From contig NC_088679.1 of NCBI RefSeq assembly GCF_950023065.1, forward strand, positions 65,844,001 to 65,908,000: a DNA stretch of 64,000 bases. The letters run 5' to 3'. This DNA comes from Planococcus citri. Taxonomy: Eukaryota; Arthropoda; Insecta; Hemiptera; Pseudococcidae. Positions 44,447 through 55,335 of the stretch are shown here, piece after piece; the stretch's first letter is position 1, and the number at the start of each line of letters is the position of its first letter. The notes beneath the pieces are model-generated. The model was not told where the DNA came from. It was given only the letters and a program-made list of their open reading frames with translations, and searched no databases. Position numbers and translations under genes: made by a program.

Positions 44447-45835
44447 AGGGTCATTCCACGTCAATTGGACCAAGAAGTGGTAGGTGGGTTCGGCGATTTT
44501 TTTGAAATTTTTCCTGTTGAAAGACCTTCCGAAGGGATGACCAATGGCGCAAATCGCAGCCCTCTAGCCCATTTTTAACGGCAGCCAGGGGGTGTCAAAG
44601 TTTTCAGTGAACCTGAAATATCACCCATTTCAGCAGTGGATTGCTCGATAACCGCGATACCTACCAAAATGGAACTTTTTCCTATAGTTAGAGGTTTTGA
44701 AAGGCTTTTTGGTGATATCATAAAAATCAGTGTTGCCACTTTTTTTCGTACAAAAAATTAGCTCAAAAAGTTTCAAAACGTAGGTATCATATCGTTCCGA
44801 CTCTCAAAAATTCTGAAAAAAATATATTATGGACAACTGTTTATGCTGAACAACATATTAAAAAATTGGGATGGTAACTTGTAACAAAGTCGATTTAAAA
44901 AAATTTAAACTTGGCGAAAAAATGCGATTTTTTGATTTAAAACACGAAAAAAAGTTTTGATTGGTAAAGTTGACCTATTTGACCCCTATTTTTACTTATC
45001 TGTTGAAAAAGTTGAAAAAACCCCTTCACTCGGTGAAATGAACTCATCACAAAAAAATCAAAATTCAAAAAAAAGCAAATTTTATTTTTTTTTTTGCTGT
45101 GAGTGAGATTTTTATCAACTTTTTCATGAAATACGTCAGAAAGTGGTCAAAATAAAACAACTGAATAAATTTAAACTTTTTTTGATGTTTGAAATTGAAA
45201 ATTGAATTTTTTCGAATTTTGATTTTTTTGTGATGACTTTATTTTATTGAGTGAAAGGGGTTTTTTCAACTTTTTCAACAGATACGTAAAAATAGTGGTC
45301 AAATAGGTCAAATTTACCGATCAAAACTCTGTTTCATGTTTTAAATCAAAAAATCGCATTTTTTCGCAAAGTTTAAATTTTTTTAAATCGACTTTGTTAC
45401 AAGTTACCATCCCAATTTTTTAATATGTTGTTCAGTATGAACAGTTGTCCACAATATATTTTTTTCAGAATTTTTGAGAGTCGGAACGATATGAAACCTA
45501 CGTTTTGAAACATTTTTGAGCTAATTTTTTGTACGAAAAAAAGTGGCAACACTGATTTTTATGATATCACCAAAAAGCCTTTCAAAACCTCTAACTATGG
45601 GGAAAAGTTCCATTTTAGTAGGTATCGCGGTTATCGAGTAATCCACTGCTGAAATGGATGATATTTTAGGTTCACTTAAAACTTTGACACCCCCTGGCTG
45701 CCGTTAAAAATGGGCTAGAGGGCTGCGATTTTCGCCATTGGTCATCCCTTCGGAAGGTCTTTCCGCAGGAAAAATTTCAAAAAAATCGCCGAACCCACCT
45801 ACCACTTTTTGGTCCAATTGACGTGGAATGACCCT
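44447..45835. mobile_element. 1,389-bp fold-back element with arms of about 640 bp
   Basis: Left and right arms (about 44447-45085 and 45197-45835) are near-identical reverse complements around a spacer of about 110 bp. The termini are AGGGTCATTCCACGTCAA. Paired internal landmarks include AATTGGACCAAGAAGTGG, GTTAAAAATGGGCTAGAGG and TTGTAACAAAGTCGATTTAA. Differences are scattered single bases and small indels. It has landed inside satellite block B. The duplication at the insertion site is unclear (GATTGG on the left, GGATCG on the right). The open frames in the two arms are mirror images of one another. Confidence 0.92.
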
Positions 45836-45965
45836 GGATCGAATGTAAACAGATGAATTGCTGTAAAAAATATGTTTCAAAAAAAGTGAATCAATTCGTT
45901 CGTAAATGATTTTTATTTGAAGAAAAGTCGGTCTTCTCGCGCTATTTTTTAGAATGGAACTCTCC
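45836..45965. repeat. CGTTCGCGAACG satellite, block B right part
   Basis: The sequence GTAAACAGATGAATTGCTGT and the AAGAAAAGTCGGTCTTC stretch are the complement of 25.61-25.74 kb, confirming that block B is an inverted duplicate of block A interrupted by the fold-back element. Confidence 0.85.
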
Positions 45966-46504
45966 TCATCTCTCATTAAAGACTCGGATTTTGAAAAATT
46001 TTTAAAAACACATGAACAGTTTACAAAGTAGGTAATAGAAATACTTTACTCAAAAATTCTTCTAAATTCATTTTCAACTTGGAGCTCCTCACATCGAGAC
46101 CTAGAAATTTTTCTGGCAAAATTTAGTTCGAAATAAAAATTTGGGTTTTTCAACTTCATTTGGTAAACTGTTTGCAGAAATTTCAAGTTTCAAAAATCTG
46201 CCGGAAGTCCCAGGAATTCATAAACAAGCAAGGTCACAGGTGACCTGGCAACGGGTTCCCCGTAAATATGATACCATAAAAAAATAATATAAATAAATCG
46301 AAAATCATTGATCAAATTTTTTCGAAAATTATTAATTGAATATTATTTGGGGATTTCAAAGATTTGTTGAGTGAGATTGGCCGAATAGAAAATGATAATT
46401 CATAATTGTTGTCATAGATTTGAATCTTTGAATTTTGAGAGAAAAAATTCAAATTCTCACTGTCATGTCAGTGTCTGGCTGAGTTGCTGCTAAAAAAAAA
46501 TAAC
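45966..46504. other. AT-rich stretch with weak dispersed-repeat similarity
   Basis: Phrases such as AAATTTCAAGTTTCAAAAATC near 46.18 kb resemble 48.93 kb. No gene is seen. Confidence 0.35.
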
Positions 46505-47038
46505 AAGTGTAATTCAACAGAAACGAGCGAAGTGATCGGTAGAATCGTTGATAACGAAGAAAGCGCATTTCATTTAGTCGACGCTGAAGAAGTCAAGAGT
46601 AACATATTGATCAAGGAAACCATCGGAAACGAATAAAAGTTTATTAATATCCAGGGCTCGGATTTTTATGCTGGAGCATATTTTTTGTATGCATAGAGGA
46701 TAGGGAATTTTTCAATTATCTCCACGATTCATGAAATTTCAAGTAAAATGAGCCTAATTTGTTGGAGCATATTTTGGCATATTTCATCATAAAAGCATAT
46801 AAAAGCATATTTTGGCATTTTTTAGGGAATATTTTGCGTTTTTAGAGCATATTTTACGTTTTTAGTGGTTTTTTAGGGAATATTTTGCTCAATTTCAAAT
46901 TTTTGCATCAAATTAGTATTTGGCTATTTTTCATTTTTTCTCCGAAAAATTTTTGAAACTGGAAATTGCTCTCTTGTACCTACTATTTTTTTTTGTTCAT
47001 TTTATTTTGTTTTTTATTCCTTTAATAATGGAATTAAG

Positions 47039-47714
47039 AATGGCTGCAAGTGGTTTGCGCACAAATGGGGGAAAACATAACTCGTTTGCGCACATATTTT
47101 CTTTCTCAATTTTACAGGCTTAGGACTGTCTGCTTCATTGGCAGGCGTGATTAAAAATATATGCGTGAGTAGTAAGTAGTAAGTAGGGAGATAATACGAT
47201 TCATTTAAAATTCAAACGGAAGTAGGGTGACATCGTCGTCCTAAAATAGATAGATATTTGCTGATGGTGATTTCTTTATTCTCAAAAATGTTTCTTTCTC
47301 CTTCATTTCTTTCCTGACATCATTAGAAGCACCTTGTCGAATAGAATTAATTTTCAGACCAGTCTCTTGCTGTACTTGCAGTACGACGTCAGTAACAGCA
47401 TGAATATTTGGATGTGGGTGGTTGAAATGGGAGAGAAAACTTTCAACCTCATTTGTTGTTCGAGGAGACGAGTCTGGTTCTGCTGCCCAAATATCAGGTC
47501 CCCTGATTCTTTGTTTCGGTACTCCTGCAGCAACATACGGTTTTTTTGAATGTGCCTGAACCAGGATTGGCCTAAATGGAACTTACAAGCTCTTATGTAC
47601 AATTGCATACATGTGCGCAAACGAGTTGTGGTCACCACAGCTACCCTGTGCGCAAACCACCTCTACCCGCTGCGGTCACTTTCCCCCATCTGTGCGCAAA
47701 CGAGTTACGGCCAT
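47039..47714. mobile_element. Mutator-like (MULE) fragment nested in the hAT element
   Basis: The left end AATGGCTGCAAGTGGTTTGC, then GCACAAATGGGGGAAA, is matched by the complement of the right end (AATGGCCGTAACTCGTTTGC, then GCACAGATGGGGGAAA). GTTTGCGCACA is repeated again on each side. The flanks GGAATTAAG and AGAATTACC agree at six of nine bases, compatible with a decayed 9-bp MULE duplication. The interior carries a MULE-type transposase remnant. Confidence 0.6.
47241..47600 (-). pseudogene. MULE-type transposase C-terminal fragment
   Basis: The minus-strand frame runs PYVAAGVPKQRIRGPDIWAA, a SSPRTTNEVESFLSHF block, HPNIHAVTDVVLQVQQETG, NSIRQGASNDVRKEMKEK and TFLRIKK, and ends at a stop at 47241-47243. 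The TTN.VESF.. and HPNI..V.DV...Q.ET order resembles the end of MULE-domain transposases and related domesticated proteins in arthropods, which cut and paste DNA with 8-10-bp duplications. Only about the last 100 residues are present. The catalytic DDE part and any zinc finger are missing. A longer frame in another register (47354-47638) is a shadow. Identification is by remembered motif style. Confidence 0.6.
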
Positions 47715-48760
47715 TAGAATTACCTTCTCGTAATTTTAAAACGCTCTTTTTTCCATTTTTATTCGTAAATTCTTCGTATTACACAAAAATATTATTAAAA
47801 TCGTATAGGACTTGATTTTTCCTGTAAAACAATACCCATATCGTTAGGGAATATTTTTACTTTTTAGAGCATATTTTGGCATTTTTTAGGGAATATTTAA
47901 GCGCATATTTTGTATTTTTTAGGGAAAGAATATCCGAGCCCTGTTAATATCCAATAGCTTGAAGATTTGTTCCAATCGGCAATTGTGCTGAAGTAGACGA
48001 AATACATAAAGTCAAATTTCTGCTCCGAGTTACTAAGTAGCGAAAAGAACAGCTATCATAGTACCTAAACACAGACTGCTAGAACTACAAATCAAAAGCA
48101 ACCGTACCTATTGCCTAAAAACAAATTTAAATCCGATTATCAAAATTGCCAATCATAATATTTTTTTGGAAAAATTATTTTCGTGACATTTTGATTTACA
48201 AAAATGTTATGAGACATTCGTGAAAATTTTTGAACCAAGAATATTATTTATTTTTAAAAATATAAGTTAAAATGAATGGAACAAAATCTTCAACCTACTG
48301 GATATGAATAAACTTTTGTTCGTTTACGTTGGTTGGTACGTTACTCGTAGCTTTTTCAATTTTCAGCGCCAGCAAAATTAACCCATTCACAAAATGCGAT
48401 TTCTTCGTAATCGGCGATTCAGGTGAAATAAACGATACACATAAGATCAAACTTCTGGACCAAGTTTCTCTAAGTAGAAAAAAAACATCTATCAAACCAT
48501 CATGTTACCTAAACTCAGATTGCTAGAACTACAAATTGAAATCATTACCTGTGAGGTTAACACAAACCTGATTTGAAAAAAAAAATATAAAATGTATGGA
48601 ACAAATCTTCAAGCTACTGGAAATAAATAAACTTTCGTTCGTTTTCGTAGATCGATATTTTACTCGTAGTTTATTCAATTTTCAACACAGGCAAAATTAA
48701 CCCATTCACTGAATGCGCTTTCTTCGTTATCGGCGATTCTAACTATCACTACGTCTCTGT

Positions 48761-49230
48761 TGATTTACAGTTGTCCTTGGTTAACTTGATTAGTTGATTC
48801 ATGAACTTTTGGTGGGGGAACCCTAAAAATCACAGGAGGCTCCAAAACGACTTGAACAACTCTCTGTCGATTTAATAGCATGTTACAATAAAGTTCAAAG
48901 TAAATGTGAACTTTCTAAATTCGTTTAGTAAAATTTTGTGGAAATCTAAAGTTTCAAAAATCTGCTGAAGGCTCCAGAACTAATCAAAACGATTTAATAC
49001 TGCCTCCAATCGATTTGACAGATCGAAAACAGGGCTTATGCTGAATTTCAGCATTATACTCGTAGATCAATTTGGTGAAATTTTGATTTTTTTTCTCTCG
49101 TATAGTATATCTCAAATTTAATTTTGAAAAATTGAGTAAAAAAATTGAAAAATGCACTCGAGTACTAGAAATTTTAGCTGGCGATATATTTTTGTATGAT
49201 CTTTCAATCTAGCTGTCCGCAGCGAGTTCG
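48761..49230. repeat. Dispersed AT-rich repeat, further copies
   Basis: CGATTTGACAGATCGAAAAC near 49010, then AGATCAATTTGGTGAAATTT near 49063 and a TAGAAATTTTAGCTGGCG stretch, are related to the window start and to 60.2-60.42 kb. An earlier half-copy lies near 48.84-48.98 kb. Confidence 0.45.
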
Positions 49231-51420
49231 GTTTCAGAAAGTAAAATCTGCGATTTTATCTGACCTGTAAATTAAAATAGCCGCAATTTTGTCTGAACAG
49301 CCAACTTTTTTCCAGCAACTTTGCTAATGTTCTTTAGGATGTCCACTCTGAGAAAAAAATGTACCCTAGAGGATCGAAAGAGATGGGGATGAGTTAAGTA
49401 TGAGTTCCAACTTGCTATAAAAATAGACAAATTTTCAGAACGGTGAAGATGATTTTCTGAACTTTGAACCCGAGTACGTATGCGCTTTTACTTTCGTAAC
49501 ACCTCGTCGAAATTAATTCTTTTGTGGCATAATTTAAAATTAAAAATCTTTCATGTAGCGTATACAGTGCTCCGGTGGTTCTTTTTAACAATTTGAAGCT
49601 CTTTTTTTCCCTCTATGGTTTCCACAACCTACTTGTGTTCTTTGTCATTTTTCATGTCGAGTGAAAAAAAAAAAAATTCATGACAAAAACACGAGTAAAT
49701 CTTTTCTCTCTATAGAACCGCTCTTTGTACGATAATAGTATTAAATCTATTCAAAATTACGTCTAAACAATATTTCAAACATTTTGCATTTTTCATTTAA
49801 AAAGCAGCAGAAGAAGAAACACGACGATGAAGAAGGGAAGGGTGCAGAAAGGAAACCCACCGACAATAGGAAATGCTAGCTAGGCCTGCTACGTCGTACG
49901 AGAGAGATTGAATTTATAGTAATAAAAAAAAAATATTCCCTATAATATGTAGGTACCTGTTCAAGTTGAAAGTTATAAAATTACTTTTTATCACGTCAAG
50001 TACTCGTACACATATATATGGTGTACTCGTATGGGAGGTATTTTTCATCATTTAAAAACAAAGATAATGCTAACTATAATACTCGTATAATCCCCGGTAT
50101 CAGCGTAATTTTCAGCTCGTGTACTTGAAGTGGTCGTCGTCGTCGTCGTCGCCGTCGTCGACAACTGCACGATCCCATCAGCCATCAAATGGGCCAAAAG
50201 TTCGAATTAACTTCGATAAATTTAACGCGAATTTAGTAATTCGTTTTAAATGTACCCGTAATTAAATACTCGACCAGAGATCGAATATTCATGAACCTTT
50301 TTGTATTGAAAGGTGCGAGGATTTTTTTTTATACGTATGCTAGTACCTATCGTGACCTGTGTATGGCTTCTGTGTATTCGTATATGATTCGATTCTGGCT
50401 CGCTGTGTATGGTTTTTGTGTTTTGTTTTAATTCAAATGATGACGTCAGGTATTTTATTCGATATTGTTCATAGAGGATACGAGTAATATGATATGATCG
50501 AGCGTACTGGCTCTTTAATGGAATAATTTGCTGGGTTGTTAGAAAACGTACATCTGAAGGAAGGCTTGTCTGATATCCTTTTTCATTCGGTTTCATATGA
50601 TCGCCATTATTAGGAGCGAGAGAAAGTTGAAATTTTGCTGAAGTTTTCAAAAATTTTATGCTGATGTTGAGAAGTGTGGTGACACGAGTGTGAAGTTGAG
50701 GTGTGAAAAGGTAGACGTTTTATTTTTACGTATTTTTTTTAATTGAAAGCTGGTAGAATGCTCGTGTAAGAAAAGAATTAATTATAAATAATATGTAACC
50801 TACGTGAGCATACTAAAAGATTTGAACTACCTATTTAATATACGAGAAGGTACTTACTCACCAACCTATCTATAATCTGTGTTACTTTGAAACAAGTGAC
50901 TCGAGAGGAAAAACGAGGGTAACGGAATGATGAGTAAAGGGCGCGGGAGAAGTTAAAATTTTATATTTTGAATGATTATACATTTTCTTCATCTTGAGAG
51001 TTTGAAACTCACTTGATAAAAGTACATATCTTTCTTTTCTCCTTTTCCCCTTATCTCTTCTCAGATCGTAGTCCCTTTGTTCAAGTTCGTGCTTAAAGTT
51101 AATTCAACTGTTCGTTTCCTTTTCCTTTTTTTCTTCGGCAGTTCTTTATTTGTTGATTCAAGTGCATATGATTTTTCATTCCTACTCATTTATACTTTCG
51201 TATAGTATCTCCGAGTGTTTTCCCCTCTCGTGTTATCCTATTTCACCTGTTATTGTATTACTTATTTCTTCTCGTATTTTATCTACTCTTCGTCATCATG
51301 TTCTTGCTTCTCTTGTGCTTTTTTTTCCAGCTTTGTGCTTACATTTTCAGTTTAATAATTTATTTTCGTTTTCATTTTACGAAAATTGAAACATTTCGGT
51401 AAGGTTTTAATTATCTCAGA
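49231..51420. other. Single-copy-like, CpG-containing block 10
   Basis: From about 49.5 kb the sequence is non-repetitive, with a GTC run (GGTCGTCGTCGTCGTCGTCG) at about 50131-50162 and TCGTACGAGAGAG near 49894. A 134-residue minus-strand frame at 50246-50650 is the longest frame not explained by a repeat. It has no domain, transmembrane segment or neighbour that supports it, so I leave it uncalled. Confidence 0.4.
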
Positions 51421-51797
51421 AATGTTTAAAATGCGATATTTGAATAGAATGATAGGTTTTTGAGGATGCTGTTATATCAATTTCATCAATCATTTGCCCT
51501 TTGCCCCCTCGACCCCCATCATACTAGGATAAAGAGCATGGATGCGGCTTCAAAGTTCACAAATTTTGATCCCCCTTTTGAGCCAATTTCTGCAGTGTTC
51601 TTCAGGTAAAATGTGATCAAAAATGAAACTGTGCCATCAAGAACCCTCGTAATCGAAATTTCAACTTCACACGTGCCAAACTCGGGAGTTTTCAGAAAAA
51701 ATTTTGCATCTAGATTTTAGCAAGACTATCAGTACAAAACGGCATTACCTACTTAATAATATTTTTGATTCGATGACTGGAGGTTCAATACCTTACT
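51421..51797. other. AT-rich interval, nothing recognised
   Basis: C-rich phrase CCCCTCGACCCCCATC near 51.51 kb. No gene is seen. Confidence 0.35.
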
Positions 51798-52468
51798 GGG
51801 GTGAGTCGTTTTTCAATTTTTTTCGAATTTTGATGGAGCATAGGAAATAATCATGGCCAAATCACCTTAATAAGACGCAGGAAAAATTTCAAATTTTTTG
51901 GAAAATATTCAATCCCTCCCCCGCGAGTTCGAACTCAAAGTTTTGAAATTAAAAAAAAAATCCTTTGTTTTGAAAAAGTATTTTTTAAAAATTTTTCTCA
52001 GCTCAGAAGTGATCTTATCAGTGTTCACTATCACGTGAAAATGTAAATCATCGTCCAATTCTAATTTTACCATCTCATGGAGATGGTTATAAAATGATCA
52101 TAATTATTTTAAAGGCAAAAACGAATATTTTCAGACCTTCTGTATTAGACAAAAATCCGGACGTTATTAAATAAAACATTATTTTTTATCTCTATCCAAA
52201 ATGAACTTTGAACTTTTCCAATGACCTAAAAGTGATCATGTTGGGTATGTAAGCAATGTCAATAGACGATCTGAACTGAAAAAAATCTTTTAAAAAAAAT
52301 GAAACAATTGATAATTGTTCAAATTTTGAAAACTTTGAGCTCAACCCAGAGAGGGGCAAACGTTGAATAAAAAATTTGACATTTTTCCTGCGTCTTATAA
52401 AGGTCGTTTGGTCGTGATTTTTGGCTGGGATCGATAAAAATTCGAATAAGTTGAAAAACGACTCACCC
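51798..52468. mobile_element. 671-bp inverted-repeat element with arms of about 120 bp
   Basis: The left end GGGGTGAGTCGTTTTTCAA matches the complement of the right end AGGGTGAGTCGTTTTTCAA. Both arms continue to an AAGACGCAGGAAAAATTTC-like phrase about 110 bp inside. No convincing target-site duplication and no transposase are visible. Confidence 0.7.
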
Positions 52469-53529
52469 TAATTCTTTATATATTTTTTTTAGCCCAGTCA
52501 GGGAGTGGAAAAAGTGGATGAATCCAAACATAATTGCGACCAAAAGTCTTTTTGATAAATATTGTATAAGCCCCCCCCCCCCCCTTCAACAGTGGATCAA
52601 AGCCCCTCAGCAAAATCAGTTTTTTTGTCAAAAACTTCAAAAATATCAACTTTAGAGTAGAATGAGTTCAGTGATCATTTCATATCTTCTCAAATACCTA
52701 TCAAATGAGCTATCGACCAACTCTCTAGCTCCAAGGCCGGGGGGGGGGCGCTACGAAATGACGTGATTTATTTCATGACTTGGTACTTGGAACCTATTCT
52801 AATTTATCAAATAAAGTTGAACTTGAAGAATGGGATTCTTTTGGGAGCTAAAGTTGACCCATGGAGTGGGGAGGGTCAAAGTTGAAAATTACAGACTGGT
52901 CTTTTTTTTTTTGGAAGGATAATATTATGCCTCCAAATAGATGAAAAGAGTACAAAATCATACTATTGGTCAGTACCTTCACTGTGATCAAAATGTCCAA
53001 ATTATAGCTTCCTAGGTCATCCTCACTCCTCTTAAGGTGGAAAAAAATGATCATAGGGGTAAAATAAGGAAACGTTCTAAATACGTCTTTTATATTGATT
53101 TGTGTTTAGTAATAAATATTCGTTTCAACTTCTATGCTTTCCAAAAAAAAAAGTTTAGGCAAATCGTAAATGGGAATTTTGGAGCTTAGAAGTCTCTTAA
53201 ATGACTTGAAACCCAAAGAACTAATCAAAGCATGCTAAATTTTTAAATCATAGTAAATAACTGTGTTGTAAAAATTATCTGAAATGTTAATATTTCTGTA
53301 TAGATTTTTCACACAACTTCTGACAATTAGGTAAGGTGATATTTAAAATTTTTTAGTGGTGTTCTAATTGATTTCCAGCCATTTTTTTAAACGCTACCTA
53401 CTTTTGATAGAGTGAAACTTGAGATTATTAGGATTGTGAGAGATTATTTTAATTCTTTGGTAAGGTGGTTTAGTCAACAATTATCCCTTAGAGAAGGAAT
53501 AAATTACTTTGTCCGGATAGCTCAGAGTA
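52469..53529. other. AT-rich interval with C/G tracts, nothing recognised
   Basis: A C14 tract lies near 52571 and a G8 tract near 52741. A 68-residue frame at 52848-53054 is unrecognised. GGGAGCTAAAGTTGACCC near 52843 loosely resembles the dispersed repeat at 7.2 kb. Confidence 0.35.
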
Positions 53530-54646
53530 GGTGGGTAGTTCTACCAATTTTACACTTTTTGTGTCCGTGTAAAATTTCACTTACAGTATGCACATGAAAA
53601 GTAATGGTGAATGGTTTTGTCAATAAAAGTTGTCCCCATCTAACATTTTCAGGCACTACAATGAATTTAACCCCCTCCCCCCGGGCCACAGACCCCCTTA
53701 TATGATCAAAAGTTCCATCGTCATGGCTGTCTCACATCTCGTTTTTAAATAGTTACATCGCTGGTTAGCAAAGAGTCGTGATGTTCTGCAATTTTGACAT
53801 TCGTTTTTTTATTCCTGAAAACTACACAAAAATTACAGTATGAACACAATTCACTTCAGTGACACCTACATGCTGTGGAGTGACCTCACACCTCTGTCTT
53901 CGAGTTTTTGTTCCCTCGGCGTGGTTAATTTTCAATGCATTCCCAACAGCTCACTATTTACAAATTTTGGTGTTTGAAAATGGCAAAACTGTTTAGGCAG
54001 TTAACCAAATCTTATCCCCTGATAAAATACTGAATCCGAACACCGCTATCCAATATAAAAACGTGATTCCATGAAAATATGGTTATTTATCTTTTGCCGA
54101 TTCTTTTGTCATGGTTTCTCAGCTTCGCCATACACAAACAGAGAAAAACTGAGAAATGTTGAAAAATTATTATGTGGTGAGTACTGATACTACTTACACT
54201 AAAAAACACAAATTTAAACAATTTTACATTTATATTATCCCTACTTAATGAAGTTTTATCCACCGTCATGGGGAATGATGTTTTTTCCTTCGTCATGGAA
54301 TTTATACTTTTTTGACCAAGCCGGAGAAATTTTCACCTAGCAATCCTTAAAATTCGTGGTATATTCTCAATTTAAAAATTATTTGAATTACTGAAACACA
54401 TTTCTTAATTTTGTAGGTGATCAGTTCTCTCAAAAAAGACCAGTTTTGATTCGAAATTTGCAGAAAAGTCCCACATTTTCAAATGGCTCTCCCCCCTCCC
54501 CTGAGAGATATGAATTGGGCACAACACTATTAATGAAGCCTCAAGTGTATATATTAACCATTCCAACCAAAAAAAAATTCTCAAAAAAAATTTTTTGGCG
54601 AGGAAACATACTGCAAAATTGTGTAAAATTGATAGAACTACCCAGG
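53530..54646. mobile_element. Possible 1.1-kb inverted-repeat element with TA flanks
   Basis: The left end GGTGGGTAGTTCTACCAATT, with TTACAC behind it, matches the complement of the right end CCTGGGTAGTTCTATCAATT with TTACAC. TA lies at 53528-53529 and 54647-54648, as in Tc1/mariner-type insertions. The interior has short frames only. The terminal match is about 26 bp with three differences. Confidence 0.55.
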
Positions 54647-54931
54647 TAGAGTAATGCAATAAAACTATGTCACCCAATGCACAGAATCATTCGAAAATAC
54701 CAAATAAGTAAATACATATACACAAGATTGACAAAATAATATTATTACCTACTAGTGATTTATTACAATTTAAGAAGAACTTGAAAATACATGTACCTAA
54801 GGATAAATCAATATAAAATAATAGTAGAATTATTTTATAATGGACACACGCCTTTGCTCCCATCTTACAACCTGTGTTAGTGAATAGAAAAATCATAATA
54901 ATAATGTTACGTGTTAGCTTAATTAGTATTA
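54647..54931. other. Short interval, nothing recognised
   Basis: TA-rich sequence without recognisable features. Confidence 0.4.
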
Positions 54932-55101
54932 CAGTGGGCCCCGCTTATTATGGTTGCATTTGTCCGAGGCAAATTGATTTTATTAAGAGGGTGATTTTAT
55001 AAAGCAAACTTTTGAAAAAACACAATTTTCACATAAAAAAATTTACTACAACTTCACCATGTACATGCATACTAAAAAGATGGATTAAAGGTACATAGCA
55101 T

Positions 55102-55335
55102 TAGGAAAAAATAACTCTTGCTTCTCAGTTTTTACTATTTATTAGTGCAAAGCTTTTCAAACACCAAGTGTTCATCATCAGGCTTAAATCACTATTGAAC
55201 AAATAGTGATTTAAGCCTGATGATGAACACTTGGTGTTTGAAAAGCTTTGCACTAATAAATAGTAAAAACTGAGAAGCAAGAGTTATTTTTTCCTAATCT
55301 AACAAACTTCTCGCTAAAAGGTTCCTTTTACCTTT
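55102..55335. mobile_element. 234-bp hairpin insert with perfect 11-bp TSD
   Basis: GTACATAGCAT occurs exactly at 55091-55101 and 55336-55346. Between them lie two 96-bp arms, 55101-55196 and 55202-55297, that are perfect reverse complements around the 5-nt loop GAACA. The first base of the left arm coincides with the last base of the duplication. An asymmetric 38-bp tail follows (TCTAACAAACTTCTCGC and beyond). A long variable-length duplication plus an asymmetric tail suits retroposition better than a cut-and-paste element, and the arms carry a hammerhead-like core. Penelope-like elements are one possible source. No coding sequence is present. Confidence 0.85.
55205..55265 (+). ncRNA. Candidate hammerhead-ribozyme-like motif
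   Basis: CTGATGA (55217-55223) is followed by GAACAC-TTG-GTGTTT, which can form a six-pair stem with one G-U pair, and then by GAAA (55240-55243). This is the CUGANGA / stem II / GAAA order of the hammerhead core. An unpaired U precedes the stem, and helix III with its NUH cleavage triplet is not convincing in the sequence after GAAA. ATTTA upstream and TAAAT downstream could pair as helix I. Because the region is a perfect palindrome, the same core exists on the minus strand. Hammerhead motifs are known from Penelope-like retroelements. Activity here is doubtful. Confidence 0.25.

Larger units (their letters stand above)
46652..47943. mobile_element. hAT-type element of 1,292 bp with perfect 8-bp TSD
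   Basis: The termini are CAGGGCTCGGAT and its near complement, fitting the CAGGG start of many hAT elements. TTAATATC occurs at 46644-46651 and 47944-47951, an exact 8-bp duplication. Subterminal regions repeat GGAGCATATTTTGGCATTTT and TTTAGGGAATATTTTGC on both sides. No hAT transposase is present. Its centre is occupied by a Mutator-like segment (47039-47714). Confidence 0.92.
46505..48760. repeat. Three decayed units of an old repeat, one inverted and split by a hAT element
   Basis: Unit c (about 48595-48760) and unit b (about 48260-48450) are in the same orientation: TGGAACAAATCTTCAAGCTA, a TAAACTTTCGTTCG stretch and GCAAAATTAACCCATTCAC. Unit a is inverted, running from about 46540 to 47975 when the hAT element 46652-47943 is removed. 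The phrase AGATTGCTAGAACTACAAAT also recurs directly at about 48.08 and 48.52 kb. Frames within are short and unrecognised. Confidence 0.6.

Noticed and set aside
44243..44578. 111-residue frame with FANES.IRIDS repeats that looks like a repeat protein
   Set aside because: It is the translation of satellite block B running into the fold-back element. The phase is incidental.
47354..47638. 94-residue minus-strand frame in the hAT element
   Set aside because: It is in a different register from the frame at 47241-47600 that carries the MULE-like motifs, so it is treated as a shadow.
50246..50650. 134-residue open frame on the minus strand in a non-repetitive block
   Set aside because: It has no recognisable motif, signal peptide or membrane segment, no neighbouring coding evidence, and its length is attainable by chance in 64 kb. 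Transcript data would decide.
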